Assembly: GCA_900769975.1 (NCBI GenBank)
Contig: CAAGIR010000076.1
Coordinates: 1-27,364 of the forward strand
DNA from: Spirochaetia bacterium
GTDB lineage: Bacteria; Spirochaetota; Spirochaetia; Treponematales; Treponemataceae
Length of the DNA: 27,364 nucleotides
Direction of reading: 5' to 3'
The notes beneath the pieces were generated by a model. That model was given only the letters and a program-made list of their open reading frames with translations. It had not been told where the DNA came from and ran no database searches. Positions 8,651 through 16,895 of the stretch are shown one piece after another. The translations under genes were made by a program, and so were the position numbers. Numbering within the stretch: position 1 is the stretch's first letter; each line of letters starts with the position of its first letter.

Positions 8651-10291
8651 TTAAAATGCTTTTAAAAAGAAATCAATTTCTGTTCTTATTCTATTTAAAA
8701 ATGACTGTTCATACCTAAACGAATATCCGTCGGGAAAATGTAAGAACAGATATTCTTTTTCACTGGCCAAAGCGGATATTTTTTGCTGTAATTCTTCTTT
8801 TGAAAAATCTGTTTTTTCTGTGAGCAGCATTTTAAGATATTGCAGTTCTTCCTTTTCTTTTTTAAGTAATTGCAAAAGTTCATTTATCTGTTCGTTTGAA
8901 TGATTTTCGCTTTTATCTAAAATAAAATTTTCTTTTGTGTTTTTCATTCCGTCAGTAATCTGATTCATTTGACTTACATTAAGGCGGGGTATTTTTTCAA
9001 GAGGATAACCGCAGTCTGATATGTCAAAAATGTTTTTTTCATCCCTAAAAAGAGAAATAAATAAATCGGCATACGATTTTAATGATGGTGACGTAAAAAA
9101 AACACTGTTATTTTTGTCTGCAAATTTAATTGCCTGTGAATTAAAACTGGCACTGTAATTTTCGATTTGTGTTATTCTATTATGATTTATTAACTTTTGG
9201 ATATGAGCCAGGGTGCCTTTTGCATGAGTTTTTCCGGTAGAATAAGAAAAATCCAGACCCGCAAAAAAAACAGGCACATCGTTGCTTTTTCTGAATTTAA
9301 GTGCATAATAAAATGATGTAAGCCCAACCGAACCAAAAGGCGGATTTTCTGGTGGCATAATAGAAAGATTTAAATATTTTTTTATAAAAGATGTATCATC
9401 ATATTTTGTTGTAAAAAAAGAAATGTTTTCCAGTCCGGTTTTTTCACAAAGATAAGGAACAGACGATAATCCTGCAAAATAATGAATTTTTTTGTTGTGC
9501 GGAATTCCTATAAAAGCTTTCAAAATAATGCTCTGTGCTTCTTCTATAAAAACAGCATCAGGCAAAATGTTTCTTTTTAATAAAGGATGCAAAGATGTGT
9601 CTACGCAAATAATAAAATAGTTAGAAAAATCGATTTCTTGTAAAAATAATGAATCAAGGCTTTGTCCGGCACCAAGTAAAAGAATAGGTTTTTCAATTTT
9701 GTGTATATAGTTGGTGATAGGAACAGAATTTGGTAGGTTTTTAAGATTTCTGAAAAAATTGTAACTGTAATGACGGCCGAATTTTGTAAGCGTCAATCTG
9801 TTTTTCCAGAAAGTCATTATAGAATTAGTACATGCTGATGTAAAATTGTCATAAAAATTTGAAAAAAACTGAGTTCCTGCTGAAAAATCAAGCCTTACAA
9901 CACGTTTATATTTTCCCGTTCTGGCCATTTCATAAAGTTTTACAGGAAAATTTGCTAATTCATCGCATGAAATAAATGAAACTTTATCTTTATAAGAGGA
10001 AAAAGTAATTTGTGTCCTTGCCAATTCAAAAAGTTCAGAATCGGCTTCAATCAAAAAAACGAGACAATCCTTTTGCAATTTTTGTAAAAGTTCTGAAAGA
10101 CCGTAACCCAAAACAGGAGAAAAACATAAAAAAACTGTACCAGGCAGCACTTGAAGTTTTTCAATAGTCTGCACAATCACTTTGGATGGATTGTATTTAG
10201 AGTAGAGAAAATGGTTTTTGTAAGAAACAGAAAAGCCCTGAGACGTTTGAACGAAACAGGGCTTTTGGTTATTATCTTCTATCACAGTCAA
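8651..10291 (-). CDS. DUF115 (MptE-like / Maf-type) protein
   Basis: Belongs to the DUF115 family, which includes the motility-associated Maf glycosyltransferases that modify flagellins and proteins related to the archaeal pterin kinase MptE. The core is clear: ILLLGAGQSLDSL (GAGQSLD at residues 207-213), then ICVDTSLHPLLKRNILPD, then NPPFGSVGLTS and FAGLDFSYSTGKTHAKGT. The N-terminal 200 residues resemble the usual Maf N-terminal region (LCFSPVLGYGLSELL), and residues about 470-520 form a Glu/Lys-rich coiled coil. The start is TTG at 10291 (GTG at 10285 is possible); no Shine-Dalgarno is visible. It follows the PpiD-like gene by only 6 bp, so it is probably translated from the same mRNA. In a spirochaete a role in glycosylating periplasmic flagellins is plausible but inferred. 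Confidence 0.8.
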   Translation of the reverse strand: MTVIEDNNQKPCFVQTSQGFSVSYKNHFLYSKYNPSKVIVQTIEKLQVLPGTVFLCFSPVLGYGLSELLQKLQKDCLVFLIEADSELFELARTQITFSSYKDKVSFISCDELANFPVKLYEMARTGKYKRVVRLDFSAGTQFFSNFYDNFTSACTNSIMTFWKNRLTLTKFGRHYSYNFFRNLKNLPNSVPITNYIHKIEKPILLLGAGQSLDSLFLQEIDFSNYFIICVDTSLHPLLKRNILPDAVFIEEAQSIILKAFIGIPHNKKIHYFAGLSSVPYLCEKTGLENISFFTTKYDDTSFIKKYLNLSIMPPENPPFGSVGLTSFYYALKFRKSNDVPVFFAGLDFSYSTGKTHAKGTLAHIQKLINHNRITQIENYSASFNSQAIKFADKNNSVFFTSPSLKSYADLFISLFRDEKNIFDISDCGYPLEKIPRLNVSQMNQITDGMKNTKENFILDKSENHSNEQINELLQLLKKEKEELQYLKMLLTEKTDFSKEELQQKISALASEKEYLFLHFPDGYSFRYEQSFLNRIRTEIDFFLKAF

Positions 10292-10297
10292 ATAATA

Positions 10298-11764
10298 TTA
10301 TTGCATAAAATTATTAAAAAATACTGATGCAAAATTGTTTTCAAGTTTATCGCTTGCAAGAATATAATCATTTGTAGAAGATTCATCCATGTTTGTGATT
10401 TCATAAACAGCAATTGTTTCGTCTTCTGAAGCATCTTCTTGTGTTGTAAACTGTAAAACTGCTACGTAACTGCCCAAAATTAACGGTTCAGAAACTTCAT
10501 TTAATTTTAATGAAAATGCCGTTTCAAGGAACTTTTCATTTGTATCAGCAGCATTTAATCCGCTTACTGATGTGTCAAGTGATTTTGCAATTGAAACGCT
10601 ACCGTAATTTAATGGGAATGGAGCGATTGTAACATTTTCTGCATTTAAAGAGGAACATGCACTGTCAAAGTCAGATTTTGCTGCTTCAGCGATGAAATTG
10701 TTTGCTTTTGCAGTAAAGTAATCTTCTATTCTTGTTCTTTCATAATTTCTTAAATAAGAAGTAACAAGATCCAAATATTCTGATGTTGTGAAATCTGGTT
10801 CTTGAACAGGACCATCTTTTTTGAAAATAGAATAAGAACTTGAAGTTTCAATTACATCAGAAATAGAACCTTCTGCCAAATCAGCAATAATTGCTATGTC
10901 TTCTTTATTTGCAAGAAGATTTTCAAGCTGATATTGATAGCTGCTTGTAATTTTTCCTTCTGTATTTGTAAAGTATTTCAAAGAATATTCAGAAATTGCA
11001 TCTTCAAAAGTAATTTCTTCATTATTAATTCTTTTGATGATTTTTTCTGCCTGAGCTTTATCTTCTACAGTAATTAAAGATAATTCATATTTGGTGAATT
11101 TTGCCTTATTTTCTTCTGCAAACTTAACTTTTTCGTCTTCTGGATAATCACTTGTATTAAAAAGTGCCATTTTAAATCCACGTTTGTTGTTGTTGTAAGA
11201 CTGAAGGAAATCAAGTTCTGCGTCGGCTTCTTTTATTCCATACAATGCTTCTGTTCCAACTATATCTTCTTGTGAACCAAAAAGATCATCGCTGTAACGA
11301 GATGCAATTAATCCATCTTCTATACTTTTTCTGATGTTTTCAATTGTAGCGGCATCTGTCTGTCTGTAAAGTTTTGAAGAATAGTTGCCGTTTTCATCAG
11401 AAAAATAAGGAACCATATTTCTTGTAACGGCTGCTTTTGGAACTACATATCCGCTTTTTTTAACAGCATCTTCGTAAGCATATTTTCTAACAGTTGCGTC
11501 AAAAGCGTATTTGTACACTGTGTAATATGACTGTTCGTTCATCTGTTGTCCATAAGCCTGTAACATCTGACCATAATGCATAACATAATTATAGAAATCA
11601 GAATCTTGTTCGTAAGTAATTTCTCTTTTGTTGTATTTTCCAAATGGAGGAAGTTTGTTTTGATTTCCTTCTGAACCTGTAAATGCAGGCAAAATTACAA
11701 AACAAAAAGCACAAATTAAAAGTACAATCAAAGAACCGATTGTGTAAGCAGTATTCTTTTTCAT
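10298..11764 (-). CDS. PpiD/SurA-like membrane-anchored chaperone, parvulin-like domain
   Basis: Probably an inner-membrane-anchored periplasmic folding factor for exported proteins. The 488-aa product has one N-terminal membrane segment (residues about 8-30) with a lysine-rich cytoplasmic end. A SurA_N-like helical region covers roughly 50-180, and a parvulin-like segment about 220-320 (ITVEDKAQAEKIIKRI, ITFEDAISEYS, EGSISDVIETSSSYSIFK). The catalytic HILV-type start of parvulins is replaced by SLITV, and the GGDLG-like core is missing, so isomerase activity is doubtful. A Shine-Dalgarno AAAGGA lies about 8 nt before the ATG. It is first in a two-gene unit with the DUF115 gene. Confidence 0.75.
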   Translation of the reverse strand: MKKNTAYTIGSLIVLLICAFCFVILPAFTGSEGNQNKLPPFGKYNKREITYEQDSDFYNYVMHYGQMLQAYGQQMNEQSYYTVYKYAFDATVRKYAYEDAVKKSGYVVPKAAVTRNMVPYFSDENGNYSSKLYRQTDAATIENIRKSIEDGLIASRYSDDLFGSQEDIVGTEALYGIKEADAELDFLQSYNNNKRGFKMALFNTSDYPEDEKVKFAEENKAKFTKYELSLITVEDKAQAEKIIKRINNEEITFEDAISEYSLKYFTNTEGKITSSYQYQLENLLANKEDIAIIADLAEGSISDVIETSSSYSIFKKDGPVQEPDFTTSEYLDLVTSYLRNYERTRIEDYFTAKANNFIAEAAKSDFDSACSSLNAENVTIAPFPLNYGSVSIAKSLDTSVSGLNAADTNEKFLETAFSLKLNEVSEPLILGSYVAVLQFTTQEDASEDETIAVYEITNMDESSTNDYILASDKLENNFASVFFNNFMQ

Positions 11765-11794
11765 TTTACTTATCCTTTAAAACAAATTAATAGT

Positions 11795-11823
11795 ATATTA
11801 TTTTACCATATTTCTTATGTGAA
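11795..11823 (-). promoter_or_regulatory. Possible promoter of the PpiD-like/DUF115 unit
   Basis: On the minus strand TTCACA (11818-11823) and TAATAT (11795-11800) are spaced 17 bp apart, in the gap between ddl and the PpiD-like gene. An overlapping alternative is TAGACT-17-TAAAAT. No terminator is visible after ddl, so read-through may also contribute. Confidence 0.4.
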
Positions 11824-11856
11824 GTCTAGTTTTTATTTTTGATTTGTTTTATTTTT

Positions 11857-12981
11857 TTATCGCTGTGTCTGGAGCTTTTCTTTTGAATTATAACGCATTA
11901 ATCCTTCTTGAATTAAAAGTTCAATCAGTTCTTCAAAATGAAGTCCTGCAGTGTCGCACATTTTCGGAAACATGCTGATTGGTGTAAAGCCTGGCATGGT
12001 ATTTACTTCATTAAGATAAACGGCTTTTGTATTTTTGTCGATAAAAAAGTCAACACGAGCTAGTCCTGTAATATCCAAAGATTTGTATACGGCACATGCA
12101 GTTTTCCTGATTTTTTCAAGATCATTTTCAGAAAGAGGGGCTGGAATTAAAAGTTGTGCAGCATTTGGATCATTATATTTTGTATCATAATCATAAAAAA
12201 CAGAAGAAGTGTTAATTTCACCAGGAATATATGCGACGACATCTTCATCACTTTGGTTGGCACCTGTAACGGAATTACCTGTAACAGAACATTCAATTTC
12301 GCGTGCATTTACTGCCTTTTCAATTATAACTTTATTATCCCAGCCGAATGCTTCCATTATTGCAAAAGACAGTTCTTTACGGTTGTTTGCTTTATTTGCA
12401 CCATTTGAACTGCCGGCACAGCAAGGTTTTACAAACATTGGATAACCAAGTTCTTTTTCCGTATCTTCGATAACTGCATCATAAACGACAGAATCTTCTA
12501 TTATATTCTGTTTTAAACACACATAAGGAACAACTGGAATTCCTACGCTTTGCAATATCATTTTTGTTTTTTCTTTATCCATTGTGATGGCAGAAGAAAG
12601 ATGTGAACTTCCTACATAAGGAATGGCTGCCATTTCAAAAAGTCCCTGGATTGTACCATCTTCGCCATATGTTCCATGAAGGACAGGAAATGCAATGTCT
12701 ATTTCCAGAGAAGTTCCGTTTACAGAAAATGATTTGTTTTTTAAACCTGGAAGAATGCTTACAAGATTTTTTTCATCTTCCGTTATTGTTAATTTTGTAG
12801 AAGAATCTGACAGTAAATTTTGTAAAAGCGAATCATCCTGTAAAAACCATCGTCCGTCTTTTGAAATGCCAATCAGATATATTTTATGATTTTTGTTAAT
12901 TCCTCTGATAATTGCAGCGGCAGAAATAAGGCTGATTTCATGTTCTCCACTGCGTCCGCCAAAAAGTACTGCTATATTCAT
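11857..12981 (-). CDS. ddl: D-alanine--D-alanine ligase
   Basis: Joins two D-Ala residues with ATP for the peptidoglycan pentapeptide; cytoplasmic ATP-grasp enzyme. Family motifs are in order: GGRSGEHEISLIS at the N-terminus (Glu of GEHE), HGTYGEDGTIQG, PYVGSSHLSSAITMDKEKTK, the omega-loop YDYDTKYND with the Tyr that favours D-Ala over D-lactate, and NEVNTMPGFTPISMFP. The length of 374 aa fits the DdlA type. The ATG has an excellent GGGAGG site 6 nt upstream. It lies 57 bp downstream of murE in the same direction, so the two probably form a cell-wall precursor unit. Confidence 0.95.
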   Translation of the reverse strand: MNIAVLFGGRSGEHEISLISAAAIIRGINKNHKIYLIGISKDGRWFLQDDSLLQNLLSDSSTKLTITEDEKNLVSILPGLKNKSFSVNGTSLEIDIAFPVLHGTYGEDGTIQGLFEMAAIPYVGSSHLSSAITMDKEKTKMILQSVGIPVVPYVCLKQNIIEDSVVYDAVIEDTEKELGYPMFVKPCCAGSSNGANKANNRKELSFAIMEAFGWDNKVIIEKAVNAREIECSVTGNSVTGANQSDEDVVAYIPGEINTSSVFYDYDTKYNDPNAAQLLIPAPLSENDLEKIRKTACAVYKSLDITGLARVDFFIDKNTKAVYLNEVNTMPGFTPISMFPKMCDTAGLHFEELIELLIQEGLMRYNSKEKLQTQR

Positions 12982-13038
12982 AATAACCTCCCGTCACTTT
13001 TGACTATGTATTCTAATAATGTGATTTTTTAATTGTAA

Positions 13039-14793
13039 CTATTTAAATTGTTCTTCAAGTGCTTTTTTTGCTTCTGAAATTTCATCATATGGCATGACGT
13101 AATCTTTATAAATAATACTGTTTTCATGACTTTTTCCCAGCAAAAGTACAATATCGCCATTTTTTGCCATAGAAAATGCCTGTCGTATTGCTTTTGGCCT
13201 GTCGGGTGTAATAAAAAGATTTTCATCCATTATTTTTCCTTCTTTTAAAGAACCTTCTGCAATCATTTTTAAAAGTTCTACAGAATCTTCTCCTCTTGGA
13301 TCTTCATCTGTAAGGATAATTACATCACAAAATTTTGCGGCAATTTGTCCCTGTAGAGGGCGTTTTGTTAAATCTCGTTCTCCTCCGCTTCCAAAAAGTG
13401 CAAAAATTCTGCCAGAGCAGCGTTTTCTTAATGGAGGAAAAATTGTTTCAAAACTTGAAGGCGTATGTGCGTAATCAACAATAACTTCAAAAGGCTGTCC
13501 TTCGTCAATAACTGTCATTCGTCCTTTAATTGGTGTAAGTTCCGTTGTTTTTTCAGCAATTTTTTCAAAAGATAATCCTGTAACGCTTGAAACGGCAATT
13601 ATCGAGGCCATTATATTGTAAGCATTGAAAGCACCGGGAAGCAAGGCCTTTACAGAAAAATGAGAATGTGTTCTTGGCAATACAGGATCGTAATTATTTG
13701 GATAAACAGAAGTGGTTCCGTCGGCATCTACATCAAAAGTAATTCCGTATGTTGCTGATGCAATGTTGTGTGCCGTCATATATCTAAGGTTTTTCGGAAT
13801 TTCTGGGAGAGCGGTTGCATCAATTCCTGTTTCGGCAGCAGATTTTCCAGCTTTTCCTTCTGTGGTAAATCCGTATACCTGATGTTTGGTCGAATTGATA
13901 AAATATTCAGCCGATTCATCTTCCAGATTTACAATTCCTATAGAATTAATGGTCGTTTCTACACCTGCGATTTTTTTTATGTGGTTGTGCTTGTCCAAAG
14001 CCCTGAAAAGATTTGCCTTATCGCTACGGTATGTTTCAAAATTTTTATGAAATTCCAGATGTTCCAGAGTAACATTCATAAAAACTCCGCAATCAAATAA
14101 AATATTTCCGCATCTATTGAGTTTGTCTGATAATCCATGTGATGAAGATTCTATTACTGCATATTTACAGCCGTTTTCAAGCATACGGTTAAGATATTTT
14201 TGAATAATAGGTGATTCTGGAGTTGTCTGATGTTGAGGATTTGCGAGTGCTTCATCGCCAAATGAATATTCCACTGTGGAAATGAAACCTGCTTTTTCTC
14301 CGCATGCTTTTAATAATTGCCAGATAAAACTTACGGTTGAGGATTTTCCTTCTGTTCCTGTAACGCCAATCACAATCAGACGTTCGGAAGGATTATCATA
14401 AAAACATGATGAAACTGGTGCCATTGCAACTCTGGAATTCTGCACTTTTATTAATGCTGGGGCAAATTTCTGGCAGGAAGAATCAAGTGCGTTATCAATA
14501 GTACGTTTTACTATCGCTTTTGCAATTTCCTGTTTCTGTTCCTGTGAAAATTCACCTTCGTAAATAACTGCATTTGCTCCAGAAAGGAGTGCATCTGCAA
14601 CGAAATTGTTTCCGTCGGTGTGAGTTCCTGGCAGTGCGAAAAAAAGCGAATCTTTGGTGACTTCCCTGGAATCAAAAACAAGATTTGAAACGGGAATTTT
14701 TAAAATTTCTTCTTTATCTGTGATTATTGAACCGTCGGCAGCAGTGATTGTGTGTTTAACTGACGGTAATATTTGTCCTAAAGTCTTTGTCAT
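13039..14793 (-). CDS. murE: UDP-MurNAc-L-Ala-D-Glu:diamino acid ligase
   Basis: Adds the third residue of the peptidoglycan stem peptide; cytoplasmic Mur ligase. The P-loop is GVTGTEGKSST, followed by IESSSHGL (the ExxSH-type motif), YRSDKANLF (the Lys that is carbamylated in the family) and VDYAHTPSSFE. The specificity site reads DEDPRGED (residues 496-503) instead of the DNPR seen in meso-DAP enzymes or DNPA in Gram-positive lysine enzymes. This resembles the DDPR type and fits the L-ornithine known in spirochaete peptidoglycan. At 584 aa it is longer than the usual ~500. The ATG at 14793 lacks any Shine-Dalgarno and lies 6 nt from a TATAAT box, implying a leaderless mRNA. Confidence 0.92.
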   Translation of the reverse strand: MTKTLGQILPSVKHTITAADGSIITDKEEILKIPVSNLVFDSREVTKDSLFFALPGTHTDGNNFVADALLSGANAVIYEGEFSQEQKQEIAKAIVKRTIDNALDSSCQKFAPALIKVQNSRVAMAPVSSCFYDNPSERLIVIGVTGTEGKSSTVSFIWQLLKACGEKAGFISTVEYSFGDEALANPQHQTTPESPIIQKYLNRMLENGCKYAVIESSSHGLSDKLNRCGNILFDCGVFMNVTLEHLEFHKNFETYRSDKANLFRALDKHNHIKKIAGVETTINSIGIVNLEDESAEYFINSTKHQVYGFTTEGKAGKSAAETGIDATALPEIPKNLRYMTAHNIASATYGITFDVDADGTTSVYPNNYDPVLPRTHSHFSVKALLPGAFNAYNIMASIIAVSSVTGLSFEKIAEKTTELTPIKGRMTVIDEGQPFEVIVDYAHTPSSFETIFPPLRKRCSGRIFALFGSGGERDLTKRPLQGQIAAKFCDVIILTDEDPRGEDSVELLKMIAEGSLKEGKIMDENLFITPDRPKAIRQAFSMAKNGDIVLLLGKSHENSIIYKDYVMPYDEISEAKKALEEQFK

Positions 14794-14799
14794 AAAATA

Positions 14800-14828
14800 A
14801 TTATACAGCGAAAAGATAAAATATTAAA
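14800..14828 (-). promoter_or_regulatory. murE promoter, predicted leaderless start
   Basis: On the minus strand TATAAT (14800-14805) ends 6 nt before the murE ATG. With normal promoter geometry +1 falls on base 14793, the A of ATG. The -35 at 17-bp spacing is weak (TTTAAT, 14823-14828). Confidence 0.6.
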
Positions 14829-14838
14829 GATAGTTTTA

Positions 14839-14867
14839 TTGAAATTTTAAATGATAGTTTTTATAAT
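14839..14867 (+). promoter_or_regulatory. queD promoter, predicted leaderless start
   Basis: TTGAAA (14839-14844), a 17-bp spacer and a perfect TATAAT (14862-14867) make a near-consensus sigma70 promoter. The expected +1 is base 14874, the A of the queD ATG. The -10-to-ATG sequence, TATAATGATTTTATG, differs by one base from that of the divergent murE. Confidence 0.75.
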
Positions 14868-14873
14868 GATTTT

Positions 14874-15278
14874 ATGTTTGAAGTTCGTGTAGAAGCTGAT
14901 TTTGCGGCAGCTCATTTTTTAAAAGATTATAATGGTAAGTGTGAAAATCTTCATGGGCATAATTACAAGGTTTTTGCTCATGTTCGCGGATATGTTTTGA
15001 ATGAAGGCGGAATGTTGCTTGATTTTTCAAAGTTAAAAAAGGCTTTGCGTTCTGTCTGTAAAAAAATTGACCATACAAATCTTAATGATATGTCACTTTT
15101 TGAGCAAAATCCAAGTGCAGAAAGAATTGCTGTTTATATTTTTAAAAGTTTGCTTGATGAAATGAAAATGCAGGGCATAGATTTGACTTATTCCAGCGGA
15201 AAAAAAGAAGCATTTTTGTATGCTGTTGACGTTTTTGAAACTGAAACAAGTCGTGCCAGATTTTGCATTATGGAATGA
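14874..15278 (+). CDS. queD: 6-carboxytetrahydropterin synthase (QueD/PTPS family)
   Basis: Converts dihydroneopterin triphosphate to 6-carboxytetrahydropterin, an early step to queuosine and other 7-deazapurines. The zinc ligands are His14, His27 and His29 (FAAAHF, LHGHNY), the catalytic Cys is Cys23 (GKCENLHGH), Asp66-His67 lie in IDHTNLN, and Glu83 lies in NPSAERIA. The length of 134 aa is normal. No queC, queE or queF is in the window. There is no Shine-Dalgarno and the promoter places +1 on the ATG. The last codons lie inside a 36-bp-period repeat that runs past the stop. A different PTPS activity cannot be excluded from sequence alone. Confidence 0.85.
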   Translation: MFEVRVEADFAAAHFLKDYNGKCENLHGHNYKVFAHVRGYVLNEGGMLLDFSKLKKALRSVCKKIDHTNLNDMSLFEQNPSAERIAVYIFKSLLDEMKMQGIDLTYSSGKKEAFLYAVDVFETETSRARFCIME

Positions 15279-15352
15279 TACACCATTGCTAAATAATGCA
15301 TCATTATGGAATAATGAATCATTGCGGGGTGTTGCATCTTTATGGAAACGCT
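15265..15352 (+). repeat. 36-bp tandem repeat across the queD stop codon
   Basis: TATGGAA recurs at 15269, 15305 and 15341, exactly 36 bp apart. Units 15265-15300 and 15301-15336 agree at roughly 26 of 36 bases (shared CATTATGGAAT and CATTGC); a third is partial. The first unit includes the end of queD and its TGA (15276-15278). One alternative frame reads through it as repeated ALWND/ASLWNN/ASLWKR peptides. Confidence 0.7.
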
Positions 15353-15373
15353 GCGAAAAAAAAACTGTGGGAA

Positions 15374-16138
15374 TTAAAGCCTTACAGGAATATTCATTTT
15401 TTGCAATTCTTTTTTAATGCTTCCGACTGTGTATTTTCCAGAATGAACCATTGTTGCAATTAATGCGGCATCTGCTTTTCCTTTTGTAAGGGCATCGGCT
15501 AGATGTTCAGGAGTTCCGCCACCGCCACTTGCAATTACAGGAACAGAAACATTTTCCGAAATCATTTTTGTGAGTGTAAGTTCGTAACCGTTTTTTGTTC
15601 CGTCTGCATCTATAGAATTTAAAACAATTTCTCCTGCTCCAAGTGAAACGGCTTTTTTTGCCCAGGCAAGAGCATCTAAATCTGTCTTTATTCGTCCGCC
15701 ATTTATATAAACACGATAACCGCTAGGCATTTCTTCATCTTTTGCTGCATCCATTCCAAGAACTATGCACTGGTTTCCAAAAATTCTAGCGCCTTCTGTT
15801 ATTAAATCGGGATTTTTTACTGCCTGACTGTTTAATGAAATTTTTTCTGCACCTGCAAGTATTGTAGAACGGATATCTTCGATTGTACCTATGCCGCCAC
15901 CAACACAAAAAGGAATAAAAACTTGCGAAGCAACTTGTGATATAAGTTCAAGAATAGGACCGCGACCTCTTGCCGAAGCAATAATATCATAAAAAACAAG
16001 TTCATCTACGCCTTGTCTGTAATATTCTTTTGCCATTTCAACAGGATCACCTATATCAATATTATTTTGAAATTTTACACCTTTTGTTGTGCGTCCGTCT
16101 TTTACATCTAAACAAACAATAATTCTTTTTTTTAGCAT
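15374..16138 (-). CDS. hisF: Imidazole glycerol phosphate synthase cyclase subunit
   Basis: With HisH forms the enzyme that makes imidazole glycerol phosphate and AICAR from PRFAR. It is a 254-aa beta/alpha barrel with the catalytic Asp11 (VCLDVKDGR) and Asp130 (VLGMDAAKD) at the family positions. The phosphate loops CVGGGIGT and VIASGGGGTPEH are intact. The ATG has AAGGTGA 5 nt upstream, and the gap from hisH is 10 bp, so the two are co-transcribed. No other histidine gene is in the window. It ends facing queD across the tandem repeat. Confidence 0.95.
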   Translation of the reverse strand: MLKKRIIVCLDVKDGRTTKGVKFQNNIDIGDPVEMAKEYYRQGVDELVFYDIIASARGRGPILELISQVASQVFIPFCVGGGIGTIEDIRSTILAGAEKISLNSQAVKNPDLITEGARIFGNQCIVLGMDAAKDEEMPSGYRVYINGGRIKTDLDALAWAKKAVSLGAGEIVLNSIDADGTKNGYELTLTKMISENVSVPVIASGGGGTPEHLADALTKGKADAALIATMVHSGKYTVGSIKKELQKMNIPVRL

Positions 16139-16148
16139 AATTCACCTT

Positions 16149-16769
16149 TTATAGATTGCAGAAATTCTGGAGAATTTTAAGTCCAGGTTCTCCTGATTTT
16201 TCGGGATGGAACTGACAGGCATAAATGTTATCTTTGTGGATAACTGCTGGAATCTGAATACCGTAATCTGCTGTTGCGGCTATGACACTTTCATCCTGCG
16301 GACAAATTACATAAGAATGAACAAAATAAAAATCAGCATTTTGCGGAACATCTTTTAAGATTGCACATTCTTTTTTTACATCCAGATTATTCCATCCAAT
16401 ATGAGGTACTTTAAATCCTTTCTGTTCAAGGCTTTCATCTATTTTGTACAGATGTTTAATCTGACCTTTTATAAGACCTAAACATTCTGTTTCTCCTTCC
16501 TGTGAAAAGTCAAAAATAATTTGAGAACCAAGACATATTCCGAGAAGAGGAATGTTATTTTTTACGCTTTCCAGAATAAATTTATCAAATCCAAGCTGAT
16601 TTAACTGTGCCATAGCATATTCTGCGTCGCCAACTCCTGGAAAAATGAGTTTGTCGCAGTTTTTAAGGTCAGCAGGATTTTTTGATAAAATAAAATCGAT
16701 ATTCAAACTTTTTAATGCTCGTTCTACACTTGTGATGTTTCCTGCATTGTAATCAATAATTCCAATCAT
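16149..16769 (-). CDS. hisH: Imidazole glycerol phosphate synthase glutaminase subunit
   Basis: Class I glutamine amidotransferase that supplies ammonia to HisF. The triad is complete: Cys79 in LGICLGSQ, His188 and Glu190 in CQFHPEKSG. IDYNAGN at the N-terminus and PGVGDAEYAM are typical, and 206 aa is the normal length. There is no Shine-Dalgarno; TATAAT ends 8 nt before the ATG, implying a leader of about 2 nt. It is the first gene of the hisH-hisF unit. Confidence 0.95.
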   Translation of the reverse strand: MIGIIDYNAGNITSVERALKSLNIDFILSKNPADLKNCDKLIFPGVGDAEYAMAQLNQLGFDKFILESVKNNIPLLGICLGSQIIFDFSQEGETECLGLIKGQIKHLYKIDESLEQKGFKVPHIGWNNLDVKKECAILKDVPQNADFYFVHSYVICPQDESVIAATADYGIQIPAVIHKDNIYACQFHPEKSGEPGLKILQNFCNL

Positions 16770-16777
16770 ATTGTATG

Positions 16778-16806
16778 ATTATAAAGTTTAGTTTTGTTTG
16801 TGAAAA
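16778..16806 (-). promoter_or_regulatory. hisH promoter, near-leaderless
   Basis: On the minus strand TTTTCA (16801-16806), 17 bp and TATAAT (16778-16783). The predicted +1 is near 16771, two bases before the hisH ATG. Confidence 0.55.
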
Positions 16807-16895
16807 GTCTAAAATCCCAAAAAATTGATAAATCATTTAGAATTTTTACAATTTTAATACTGTAGTGTCTGATTTTTTTTTCCGATAAAAATTTT

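Noticed and set aside
15220..15417. Open frame of 65 codons over the end of queD
   Set aside because: It overlaps queD in another frame and ends inside hisF. Its repetitive peptide is explained by the 36-bp DNA repeat, and no ribosome site is present.
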